From Hydractinia symbiolongicarpus (lineage: Eukaryota; Cnidaria; Hydrozoa; Anthoathecata; Hydractiniidae): 64,000 nucleotides of DNA. The position numbers were made by a program, and so were the translations under genes. Shown one piece after another: positions 9,659 through 19,697 of the stretch. Position 1 is the stretch's first letter. Each line of letters begins with the position of its first letter. The notes beneath the pieces are model-generated. The model saw nothing but the letters and a program-made list of their open reading frames with translations. It was not told the origin of the DNA and did no database searches. Where the stretch lies: assembly GCF_029227915.1 (NCBI RefSeq), contig NC_079875.1, forward strand, positions 28,332,001 through 28,396,000, given 5' to 3'.

Positions 9659-11499
9659 CTGCTCAAGGCAATTTTTGAAGCCTTGTAACTCCAAGGGCGC
9701 CGAACCTTTACCGGTTGTTGTTTGGATTGTGGTTGTCGCAACAATTTTGTTAGACGCTGACGATTGTAAACTATATGTGCAATACTTGGCAGATTTACCA
9801 GGTGAGTCAAATCTGCCATCGCCAAGACATGCTTCATTCTCTCCCCGACTATCCTCTCTTGCACTGGCAATATTTTTCACGAAATGGTCGTTTACAGTTG
9901 GGATTATCAGTGATCGCTGAACATCATAGTATGTTCGTTGATTGACAAAATTTAAACCAGAAAAATTCGCAACTTTCTTCACCCTTACATATGTGTTTCC
10001 TAAAATGGTAATATATGATTTTAGGTGATCCAGACTGCAGCGTGCTGAATGAGCAGCGAAAATAACAAAAAGTCAACATGTCCGAGAGATGAGGTTGCTT
10101 TCAACCCGTTTGAAAACATGGCATAGCCTGCTGTAAATTTGCATATCATCATGCAGCATGCAAAAGAAGATTTTTTTTACCTGAACAAAATATTGCAGAG
10201 GATAGCAACAAATTAAATGCTGACATTTTTCCAAGCATGGGTTGACTTTTCCAGTCAAAAACCACATGCTCATTGATGCAATACCCTTTGTATAGTACAC
10301 ACGTTCCCTGCTCACGCTTTTCAATACTGGTTGCGGTTCCATCACATGAACGACAGGGCAGTAGGTTAAATATTTCATCTAGCATGCTTTCGAAAACAAC
10401 AAATTTCTTTTCTTTCAAACTGCTTCGTTCGGTTTCATGAGCATCACTAATATTGATTGACTCTTCTGCACTTTCAGCGATGTAATCAGAGTCTTTTTCA
10501 TCGTCAGTTGGTAAAGATTGTAATGACGAGTTTATAGGAGAGAGTGAGACGTCCTCACAAACGTGCTTTCTTTTAGAAGGAGTGGAGCAAACAGTTTTTT
10601 CTTTGGAATATGCGTGATCGTTTACCACAGCAACGTAATTAGCAGAAATGGAATAATACTCGGGAGCTTGCGCTTCAAAGTCACATGATTCTAAGCGATC
10701 AGTTTGACAGCTTCTGTTTAAGTCGCTTAGTGATATTTCACATTGAACTCCAACGTTCTTGTGGGTTGGTTCAATAATCTTGAAAGATAAAATAACTAAG
10801 TTTTACCGAGAAAAAAGTTGCAACAAATCAAAATCAGTTACAGTGTGACTTACATCCTTCACATTTATGATCATGATGGTTTCTTCTTCAACCAAAGTTG
10901 GATTTGTTTGAACATTCACAGTTTCGTTTTGAGAAACTTCGTTTTCCGTTAGCAGATGGCCGATAAGCTGTAAAACACAAAATTAAATACAACTCAGTGT
11001 AAACAGGACCTAAACAATATCATTTGAAAACACCCCAGAGGTAGTCTAGATAAAAAATAGAAAGAAAACTGATGTAAATATATGTTAGAAAAAAGTGACC
11101 AACTTCAGAACGTGCTAATTCTTCACTTCGTCTGACAGATAATTTTCGTTGCTGTAAATGTTTTGTGCCGTCCATGTTTATTTCATCGTATGTTTTGTGC
11201 GAAAATTTTGTTGGCACTGCCCCCGGTACTAACTCTTTCTTTTTTCTTTTCGTAAAATATTCCGGCAATGTTATTTCTTTTTTTAAACAATCTGGGTGAA
11301 AATGATCTTCGCATAACACAGCGTCTTTACCAAATTTCAACGTATTGATGTTCACATCGGCACGACCCATGTTGTTTATCCATCTCAAACAACGCAACTT
11401 TTCTTCGTTACTGTTCGGTCGAGGAATCATAAAAAAAGACTTCTTCACCTCTCCTTTCCCAGTATTATTTCTACAGCCATAAGCTTTACAAGTAGGCAT
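9659..11499 (-). pseudogene. THAP-domain DNA transposase, four exons, 3'-truncated by the BEL element
   Basis: Exons on the minus strand are 11499-11104, 10967-10854, 10778-10181 and 9999-9659. Phases agree at every junction (0, 0, 1) and introns have GT/AG ends; the first donor (GTTGGT) is weak. Residues 1-99 are a THAP zinc finger, a DNA-binding C2CH fold: Cys4, Cys9, Trp40, Cys63, His66, and AVPTKF at 94-99. A linker follows, and exon 3 has CRSCDGTATS then HVVFDWKSQP and NLLLSSAIF. The splice to exon 4 restores SGNTYVRVKKVANFSG, and exon 4 holds the acidic motif LGDGRFDSPGKSAKY. From memory this layout matches a large THAP-containing transposase group of aquatic animals (Kolobok-like is my best guess). 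The protein stops after GFKNCLEQ where the LTR begins, leaving about 483 residues and no C-terminal catalytic part. It probably belonged to the transposon whose right end is at 13794. Confidence 0.82.
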
Positions 11500-11727
11500 C
11501 GTTTTTGGAAGAAAGATAACATCAACAAATACGCTGTTACGTTTGTTCACATTGTGTAAACAACTTTAAAAAAGATGAAGAGATCAAAAAATTGAAATGA
11601 GCGTAAAATACGTCATAGATCTCCATCGCAGATTTTTTATATACCATCAAAATAAGTAGGGTTTGTAAAAGATATTTCCGAAGAAAAAAAATTTGGGCTT
11701 AATTCCCCTTTAAATACCGTTTAAATG

Positions 11728-12175
11728 ACGTATTTTTAACGTTATTAGTGTAACGTTATTAAAACGGTATACGACTAAACGTTTTTGTAACGTTTTTTTT
11801 CTAACGTTATTAAGACAAACATAGATTTAACGTTTAATAAACGTTGTGACAAAAAATGTTTTTTGCACGCCACTAAAAGACGTATTTTTAACGTTACTAG
11901 TGTGACGTTAAAAACACGATATAAGATTAAACGTTTTTGTAACGTCTGTTTTGTGACGTTATTTACACTAACTCAAATTAAACGTTTTAGAAACGTTTTT
12001 AAAATAACGTTTTTTAAAAATCACTGTCACGTATTTTTAACGTTATTAGTGTGACGTTATAAAAACGATATACGATTAGACCTTTTTGTAACATTTCTTT
12101 TGTAACGTTATTTTAAAGAAACCAAAAGTTACGTTTTTAGAAAACGATATTACAAAAGCGTCGTTTGCATAGTAG
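11728..12175. repeat. Three ~150 bp subterminal repeats rich in AACGTT
   Basis: Copies start with ACGTATTTTTAACGTTA at 11728, 11880 and 12029. Each contains several AACGTT or near-palindromic AACG/CGTT motifs and a GATATACGATTA-like stretch. Further AACGTT motifs occur at 13655-13790 next to the right terminus. Arrays of short palindromes inside transposon ends are commonly transposase-binding sites; that role is inferred here. Confidence 0.8.
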
Positions 12176-12470
12176 TGTTAAAGAAGTGCTAATTGTAGCC
12201 CCCAGGGAGTAACATATTCAACAAAACACGCGCGGTGCGGTAGCCTATTGTTTTAATGCGAGCAACTTGTCTCGTTGTTCCATTCACAACATCGCTTCCA
12301 GTCTCTTTTTCTTGTCCCTTGGTAGTCAAAAGAGAAAAGGAATCCGGGGACGAGGTTGAAGACCATCAGCCATTGCGAGCTATGAGCGAATAACTTAATT
12401 TTGTGGGTACATGGTCTAGTGGGCAATAATGATGGCGGAAATAGGTAGCGGTGGAAAGTTGTATATATTT

Positions 12471-12824
12471 TAGATAGATAGATAGATGTGCATATTTTAC
12501 ATGGCTAGCCTCACAAATATCGAGGGATATACCCTGTCTATTATTTCCAGGAGGGGCCATGGCGTAGATGGAGAGTCCTAGAGCATTTAATGCTCATTTT
12601 GAGCTACGCAGACCCAATTAGAGCCCGCGCTCTACTAGACAACTCCCGGCAACATCCAACGGCCCACACAGTGTGCCATCTTCCCAATTTCCCTCACATG
12701 GCTTGGGTTAACCCGGGTACTATGGTAACATTCACTCGCCCATGTTGAATCGCCGTCAAGAGGAATCGAACCCCGGTCTCCCGCACAGAGTACGAGAGCT
12801 AAAACCACTAATCTACGGCGCCAC
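12471..12824 (-). mobile_element. tRNA-derived SINE
   Basis: Read on the minus strand, the head starts GTGGCGCCGTAG. An A-box-like TAGATTAGTGG lies at 12815-12805 and a B box GGTTCGATTCC at 12772-12762, 33 bp apart, which is an RNA polymerase III internal promoter. A ~240 bp non-tRNA body follows and ends in a (TCTA)n tail at 12487-12471. A clear target-site duplication was not found. No partner copy exists in this window, so the family is unnamed. Confidence 0.8.
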
Positions 12825-13014
12825 AATTTATATTATGTAAATGTACGTACAGGGTAAAGTAATTTTATAAATAGTTAGGATAGGAAAATTTCGTTGCATG
12901 AACGATCGCAACAAAATAAAGAAACAATTTCTTATTATAGCTAGCTAGCTATTTAGCTAGCCAAGGTTTGAATATATATATAAAACTGTTTCTTAATTTT
13001 TTGAAAATAGCTAA

Positions 13015-13350
13015 GGGCTTGTAAGTGTTGTAATGACCATAAAAAAGAGTTTCTTTCTTGAAATTTTGATGACTTGTCGGTGCTGTAATGCCTGTCGCAC
13101 AAAACGATTTTTTCCTTAAGATTTTGATTACTGGGCTTTCATGTCAGTGTTGTAATGACCTGCATGCTTAGCCTGTCGTACAAAGTGAATTTTTTCTTGA
13201 AATTTTGATGACTTGGCTTTCATGTCAGTGTTGTAATGACCTGCATGCTTAGCCTGTCGTACAAAGTGAGTTTTTTTCTTAAAATTTTGATGACTTGGCT
13301 TTCGTGTCAGTGTTGTAATCATCTGCATGTTTTGCATGCCATACAAATTG
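13015..13350. repeat. ~81 bp tandem repeat
   Basis: About four units of decreasing similarity, with GTTGTAATGACCTGCATGCT recurring at about 13150 and 13231 and decayed relatives at about 13026, 13084 and 13311. Small open frames across it on the minus strand only mirror the repeat. Confidence 0.75.
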
Positions 13351-13749
13351 TTTCCTTATTTTATTCTAGTTTTCGTCCTTACCAGACCGATGTGGAGAAG
13401 GTGGATAAAAAAGTAACACGTGATAGAAACCTCAAAGGAGAAAAAAAAATATTATTTATTATAATTTATTAATATTTAATTAATACTGATATCTTTTATG
13501 TGTTCCATAATAATTAACGTCGTTTGTATATCACCAATTTTAATTTTAATAAATTTATATTTATATTCTGTTTGTTTTTTTAACTTTCTTTCCTGCGAAA
13601 TTCACTTAATGAAGTTGTTTAAATGTTTCTTATATCACCATATAAGGTAACTTAAACGTTACAAATGGAACGTTATTTGAACGCCCTGAAAGAAGTGGTT
13701 ATTATATGTGCAAACGGGACGTTATTTGACCGGTAATTGAACGATCAAA

Positions 13750-13794
13750 ATGACGTCTTTTGAACTTTAAAAAAACGTTCTTGTGCCCACTGGG
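13750..13794 (-). repeat. Right terminal sequence of the THAP-type element
   Basis: Reading inward from 13794 the end is CCCAGTGGGCACAAGAACGT followed by an A/T run and AAAGACGTCA. It is closely related to both ends of the neighbouring 15320-19697 element. Confidence 0.7.
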
Positions 13795-15319
13795 AAGATT
13801 ATTGTCATTTAAGGTCAACAAAATCGCCTCAGTTTCCATATATTTTGGCCGTATAGTTGATAAAACAAGCCATTTGAAAGAGACGTGTGTTATATATTTG
13901 CGATTTTTGTATTGATACAAGATATTTGTCACTTAGGGTCAACAAAATTGTCTCAGTTTCCATATATTTTGACCGTAAAGTTGATAAAACGAGGCATTTG
14001 AAAGAGACGAGTGTCATGTATTTGCAATTTTTCGTATTGATACAAGATAATTGTCATTTAGGGTCAACAACCTCGTCTCAGGTACTACATATTATAGTCG
14101 TAAAATTGATAAACGAGGAATTTCAAAGTGACTAGTCTCATGTAATTGTATTTTTCCGTATTGATAAAGAGTAATTGTCATTTAGGATCGACAACCTCGT
14201 CTCAGGTTCTATATATTTTAGCCGTAAAATTGATAAACGAGGCATTTAAAAGAGACGAGTGTCAAATATATGCGATTTTTCGTATTGGCACAAGAAAATT
14301 GTCATTTAGGGACGACAACATTGTCTCAGGTTCTATAGATTTTATCTGTAAAATCGATAAAACAGGCATTTAAAAGAGACGAGTGTTAGCTATATATTTC
14401 CGATTTTTCGTATTGATACGTATTGTCACTTAGGGTCAACAACCTCGTCTCAGGTTCTATATATTTTAGTCGTAAAAATGATAAACGAGGCATTTCAATG
14501 AGACTAGTCTCATATATTTGCGATATTTTCTATTAATACAGGATAATTGTAATTTGGGGTCAACAACCTCGTCTCAGGTTCTATATATTTTAGCCGTGGA
14601 ATTGGTAAACGAGGCATTTCAAAGTGACAAGTGTTATATATTTGCAATTTTTCGTATTGATGCAAGATAATTATCATTTAGGGACGACAACCTCGTCTAA
14701 GGTTCTCTATATTTCGGTCTTAGAATTGAAAAACGAGGCAATTCAAAGTGACGAGTGTCATGTATTTGCAATTTTTCGTATTGATACAGGATAATTGTAT
14801 TTTAGGGTCAACATTTCAAAAACCTCGTCCGAGGTTCTCAATATTTTAGGCGTAAAATTGATAAACGAGGCATTTAAAGGAGACGAGTGTCTCATATATT
14901 TGCAATTTTTCGTATTGGTACAAGAAAATTGTCATTTAGGGACGACAACCTTGTCTCAGGTTCTATATATTTTATCTGTAAAATTGATAAAACAGGCATT
15001 TAAAAGAGACGAGTATTATAAATTTCCGATTTTTCGTATTGATACAAGATTATTGTCACTTTGGGTCAACAACCTCGTCTCAGGTTCTATATATTTTAGC
15101 CGTAAAATTGATAAACGAGGGATTTAAAAGAGACGAGTGTCATGTATTTGCGATTATTCGTATTAATACAGGATAAGTGTCATACAGGGTCAACAAAATC
15201 GTCTCAGGTTCTATATATTTTGGCCGTAAAATTGATGAAACGAGGCATTTCAAAGTGATGAGTGTCATATATTTGTGATTGTAGTATTAGTACAAGATAA
15301 TTGTACTTTAGGGTCAACA
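13795..15319 (+). repeat. Satellite array II
   Basis: About a dozen monomers of 115-124 bp with AAAATTGATAAACGAGGCAT, GACGAGTGTCATATATTTGC and CAACCTCGTCTCAGGTTCTA. Orientation is the same as array III and opposite to array I. It is separated from array III only by the DNA transposon at 15320-19697, so II and III were once continuous. Confidence 0.95.
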
Positions 15320-15341
15320 CCCAGTGAACACAAAGACGTCT

Positions 15342-15685
15342 TAGAGACGTCTTTTCTCGTCTCTAGCTCGTTCGGACGTCTCTCGACCAGAAAAAGACGT
15401 CTTAAAGACGTCTTTATAAGCCAAGTTAAATCTCGTTCTAAAGAAACGTCTTAAAGACGTCTTTATTTGGTCTCCGTTAGACCAGTTATATCTCGTTCGA
15501 AAGAAACGTCTTAATGACGTCTTTATTTGGCCTCTGTAACACCAGTAAAATCTCGTTCGAAAGAAACGTCTCAAAGACGTCTTCATTTGGTCTCTGTAAG
15601 ACCAGTAAAATCCCGTTGGAAATAAACTTCTCAAAGATGTCTATATTTGGTAAGACAAGTATAATCTCGTTCGAAATGAATGTCA
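15342..15685. repeat. Left subterminal 60-bp tandem repeats with AAGACGTCTT palindromes
   Basis: Units begin at 15444, 15504, 15564 and 15624, exactly 60 bp apart. Each has a core near AAACGTCTTAAAGACGTCTT and a TCTCGTTCGAAAG segment. Two more palindromic cores precede them at 15342-15415. Confidence 0.88.
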
Positions 15686-15725
15686 TCATTTCTTTTTGTT
15701 TTAAAGATAATTTCACAAGAAACAA

Positions 15726-17089
15726 ATAAGAACGTTATTTCTTTGCAATAATTGACGTAACCGTTTTTGATATTTCAGAATTTTTTATACAGAGGTAGCC
15801 AAAAATTCGAATTAAATTTGCCCAGAAACGGATACATATTACAATGAAAACAGCGTTCGAAAGACCGCATAGAATAAACTTGTAAAGAACATCGTTCTAT
15901 TTCAACAAATGTTGCATTTGACGTTTACTTTTGAAGTTAAAGGAATAATGTGCTCCATAAAACAACAAGTAAATAGTAAAGCAAAAAAGGCTGTATTTAT
16001 CCGAGATATGAATGGACAATAAAGAAAATATTTTGCTGATTGAAAGTAAGTATCTTAGATTTTTTTTTTACTTTCTCGGACATTTGCGATTTTTGGTTTT
16101 CACGCGGAAGATTATGCTTACGAGTTATTTTAAGCCAGTTTGAAATCAAGGGGAGCTTTCATCAACACTTGGGAAAATAATACTTTAAATGCTTAGTCTT
16201 AGCTTCACTATCCCTTCCCCTTCAATTGCACGTCACACATGTTCTGAAGTTTTAGACCTATAAAGTTTGTTATTGAAAAAAAAACAGTAGCTACTTTATA
16301 TATTGGTGTAATGACTGAAATGCATTTTATTAAAGGGTTGTTTGGAATATATCTTCAAAGAATGAACGCATTATCCAACGTGCACAATGTGACAGATATA
16401 TTTTACAAGCAGAGCTCAGACCGAAGTGTTAGTGATTGGCGAAAATAAATTGACGCTGTTGTTCAAGACAACCTTCAAAGATATTAACTGTTATTGTTCA
16501 TGGTCAACAATTTTACTTTTGTAGTATTACACTGTATATTTTGTGTTATACATGCACGTTTTTTTATAAGCAAAACAGCTTCAAATGCTTGATTGTTGCT
16601 TATCTGTTGCTCATTGAACATTCATCTTTTAGAACAAGAAAAGTTTCCGAAAGTATTTAATGAATTTGTTTTCGTTGTTGTTGCTTATATAAAAGCTTGT
16701 ATGTGATTTTATTTTATTCTTATTAAACTGTTTAATTATATAAACTAGCTGTTTCCCGTGGAAGAATCCACTGTATTCCATTTAATTTATGTAGCGGATA
16801 TATGTCCATCAAAAAACAAACAATACAGCAGTGCGCATCTTACATCTGCATTATTATATAAATGACCAAAAAAATTGAAGGTTTTCAACAACTGCAGTAT
16901 TTATGTGACATTTAAAATCTAAATCTACTAAAATTACTTGCTCTGACCATCTGACAAATGCGAAAATTATTCGGAAAGAAGTTTCCAAAAGCATTTCAAC
17001 ATACATCTCACCCATAAAATTTAAATCACTTAAAACGCCACATATATACAAAAAAGCTGATCAATGTCAAACACAAATCTCTCTTATTG
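15726..17089. other. Non-coding interior of the DNA transposon
   Basis: AT-rich sequence without a convincing frame, RNA gene or repeat. The only frame over 60 codons (16854-17051, minus) has no recognisable feature. Confidence 0.5.
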
Positions 17090-18500
17090 TATATGTTAAA
17101 ATCAGTTAGTTTATTGCAAACCCTGCCAAAGGTTGACACACAATGTGAAAAATAAACAATAAATTGTGCCTCTGACAGAATTTTTTATCTAAGGTGTAAA
17201 AAAAGGGATTTGCAAGGACAAATTATAATGCAATAAAACATTATTTGATATATTGCATACAATCCCTCCTCATCAAACTTTAGACAAAATGCCAACAAAA
17301 TAACGGTGTTTAAACCTAAAATTAATAAAGTCCTTTTAGCAATTTGCATGCTGTTTTACCATCAATAAAGTAAACAAAATTTCAAATCTCACATAGTATT
17401 CTGTCACAAATTTTCATAAAATATATATATAAGTCATAATGAGTCATGTTAAACAACAGCAATCAATCTGTATATAAGTTCATTTTATGTCAATTTTTGC
17501 ACCAATTTTGCTACACAAAATACAAATTCTAAATAATACTAAAATCTCTTATTTTGGTCCTTCTCATACCGACGGTCTCCCACAAAAGTTTAATCAAAAT
17601 GTAAAAAATGAGAGGTAACGACAAAATCAAAGTTTGCAAAATTTAACTATTTCAGTACATATATCTACTGCATATGCCCTCTAAAACAATATTTTAATCC
17701 AAAATGCCAAAGAAAAACAGTTTGCAACAAAAATCAGTTATTTCGATAATATTGCATACACTCTTTCCTCACAAAAGCTTCACAAAGTGTAAAAAAAAGA
17801 ATGGTTGTAGGGAGTGCTTCTGATTCAACAAAAAAAGTTTTTTTGACATATTGCATCTAGCCCTTACCCATTAAATCTTACACAAAATTTCTAAAACTAT
17901 ATACGATTTAGAACACATCAAATTTAAATCGAGAAGGATCAGTCATTTCGATATATTGCACGGAGTCCTCCCCAGTAAGAATTTATACAAAATATAGAAA
18001 AACAAAGCTTGCAAGGTGTAAAATTGAATTCTTCTTCTGTGTATATATATATGGTCCTTCCTCGCAAAATTAACATAAAATGTCAAAAAGGTTCAGATAT
18101 AACATCTAACACAACAAAAATCAGTTCTATCAGTATATGTCATGCCATTGTCTTCCACCAAATGTTCCCCTTAAAGTTTCACAGACACAGCCTGTAAATT
18201 AAAAACAACTAAGATCAGGTATTTTGGTCTATTTCATACCATTCTGTTCCAAATAACTTATAAAATGTAAAAATTGAGTGGTAAAACAGAAATGTCAAAA
18301 AGAAGAAAAAAATAGATTACAAAGAGTATAAAATTGAAATCAACAAAGTAGCTCTTTTGGTGTATTAAATATAAGCCATACACACAAAAGTTTACACTAA
18401 ATGTAAGAAAATGGTTGTGTTTAGTAATTTTAAATTAAGAAAAGTCAGTTCTTTTAGCATGCTGATTAAGGTTCTTGCCCACAATTTGAAACAAATTAAA
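17090..18500. repeat. Ancient, degenerate ~100 bp tandem repeat
   Basis: A diffuse motif like AAATCAGTTNTTTTGGTATA, then CATACNNTCCTTCCCCACAAA, then GTTTACACAAAATGTAAAAA recurs. Recognisable starts are near 17730, 17830, 17936, 18030, 18116, 18213, 18346 and 18440, with weaker ones from 17100. Spacing is about 85-130 bp. The copies are much more diverged than the main satellite. Confidence 0.6.
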
Positions 18501-19445
18501 TTTACATTTTAAAAATAAGTAATTTCTGAACTTTATTTTCAGAATATTTGGAGGAAAAGAACTTCGCAAACCAAAAAAAACCCAGAAAAATGTTTAAAAT
18601 TTTCAGGGTTAATAACGTTTGATGTGTTTTGTGGGAATATATATACTGGGAATCTTTAGTTTAAAGCTAGCATTAGCTAGCTACAGCAGCTAATAGCTAG
18701 TCACTTAAATATAAACTGGAGACTTAGCTAGGTATAAAGAACATGGCTACATATATATATATATTCCTAGCTAGCTAGCCAGTTGTTGGTGGTGGTTGGC
18801 TTTTTATGATGCTAGCTATAAAACATGTCTGGCAACAATAATATAATCAAAACTTAAAATAAAACATGAAAAAACCTTACAGAACCTTGCTATGATTAAT
18901 TTATAAAACCATGCTCTTCTTCAAATGTTTTTTTAAAGATTTATTTTGAATGAAAGAGTAGAGAATACTCAAAAAGAACAGCCATCTTTTTCGTAAACAC
19001 AATTTCCGTGTTATGCTAGGAACTTCATTTAACAGTCCGTATGCTTTGTGAATATCTAATACCGTTTCATATGTAGCGATACCTATATGTATATGCTAAC
19101 ATAGAGTTTTTTGGCATAAGGGTATATATATTTATATCGTTATTAGCAGCGGGTTATATATTTACAGCTTATGTGCGATTTCTATGAAGTACATCCCTAA
19201 TCTTTTTAGTTAAATTTTAGCGTACAGCCACGTCATAAGAAAGTGACCCGTGATTTCCGTGTCGTGGACTCACAGTTTTACTCACGCAAGGGAATTAATA
19301 TATAAGATGATATAAATATCAAGTTTCTATTAAATACTTCATCATCGTTTTTTTAACTTTTTTTTTGTTTTGGTTTGTGACACCTCCATCAGAATTAAAA
19401 TTACTAAAACCCTAACACCCATAGGCTAAAATTATTTGGAGCAGG
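18501..19445. other. Non-coding interior of the DNA transposon, right part
   Basis: Contains clusters of the tetranucleotide-like motif CTAGCTAGCTAG (18660-18790) and a short (TA)n run. No gene seen. Confidence 0.5.
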
Positions 19446-19449
19446 CCTG

Positions 19450-19697
19450 CCTTGGCAGTATAACGTTTGAAAGAGACTAATTAAGGACGTCTTTAATACG
19501 TTTTGGTACCTACGGGAACGTCTCAAAAACGTCTTTAAAACGTCTTTCACACGTCGCAAAAAGACGTCTTTTTACGTTTCTTAAAGACGTCTTTAGGCGT
19601 TACGCTTTTAGACGGGTCAGAGACGTCTTAGAGACGTCTCATTTGGTCTTTCAAAGACGTTTTAAAGACGTGTTTAAGACGTCTGGTGTATACTGGG
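19450..19697. repeat. Right subterminal GACGTC-palindrome cluster
   Basis: Around ten ACGTCTTT / AAAGACGTC motifs, including AAAAAGACGTCTTTTT and AGAGACGTCTTAGAGACGTC, mirroring the left end. The terminus is ACTGGG at 19697. Confidence 0.85.

Larger units (their letters stand above)
9659..13794 (-). mobile_element. Remnant of a THAP-transposase DNA transposon (5' part and right terminus)
   Basis: This remnant runs from the BEL-cut transposase exon to a right terminus whose inward-reading sequence is CCCAGTGGGCACAAGAACGT. That terminus resembles the ends of the 15320-19697 element (CCCAGTGAACACAAAGACGT). Between gene and terminus are AACGTT-rich subterminal repeats, an inserted SINE and an ~81-bp tandem repeat. 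To the right the satellite resumes inside a monomer (AAGATTATTGTCATTT), showing insertion into the satellite. The left terminus is missing, apparently lost with the BEL rearrangement. Assigning the transposase to this terminus is inference from adjacency. Confidence 0.6.
15320..19697. mobile_element. Non-autonomous DNA transposon with CCCAGT termini, inserted in the satellite
   Basis: The left end reads CCCAGTGAACACAAAGACGT, and the right end read inward is CCCAGTATACACCAGACGTC, so these are imperfect terminal inverted repeats. The flanks AGGGTCAACA (15310-15319) and AGGGTGTACA (19698-19707) agree at 8 of 10 bases. They may be a decayed target duplication or simply equivalent places in two satellite monomers. 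Both ends carry many GACGTC palindromes. The interior has no open frame with a recognisable domain, so the element must have been moved in trans. Satellite resumes on both sides in the same orientation. The superfamily is not assigned. Confidence 0.78.

Noticed and set aside
12366-12826. Two 63-64 codon frames on the minus strand
   Set aside because: They lie in the tRNA-derived SINE and include its Pol III boxes, so a coding role is unlikely.
13128-13472. Frames over the 81-bp tandem repeat
   Set aside because: 81 bp is a multiple of three, so the repeat alone sustains a frame. The peptide has no recognisable property.
15486-15729. Small frames over the GACGTC repeats (both strands)
   Set aside because: They follow the exact 60-bp (20-codon) repeat, which keeps any frame open. 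No protein feature is visible.
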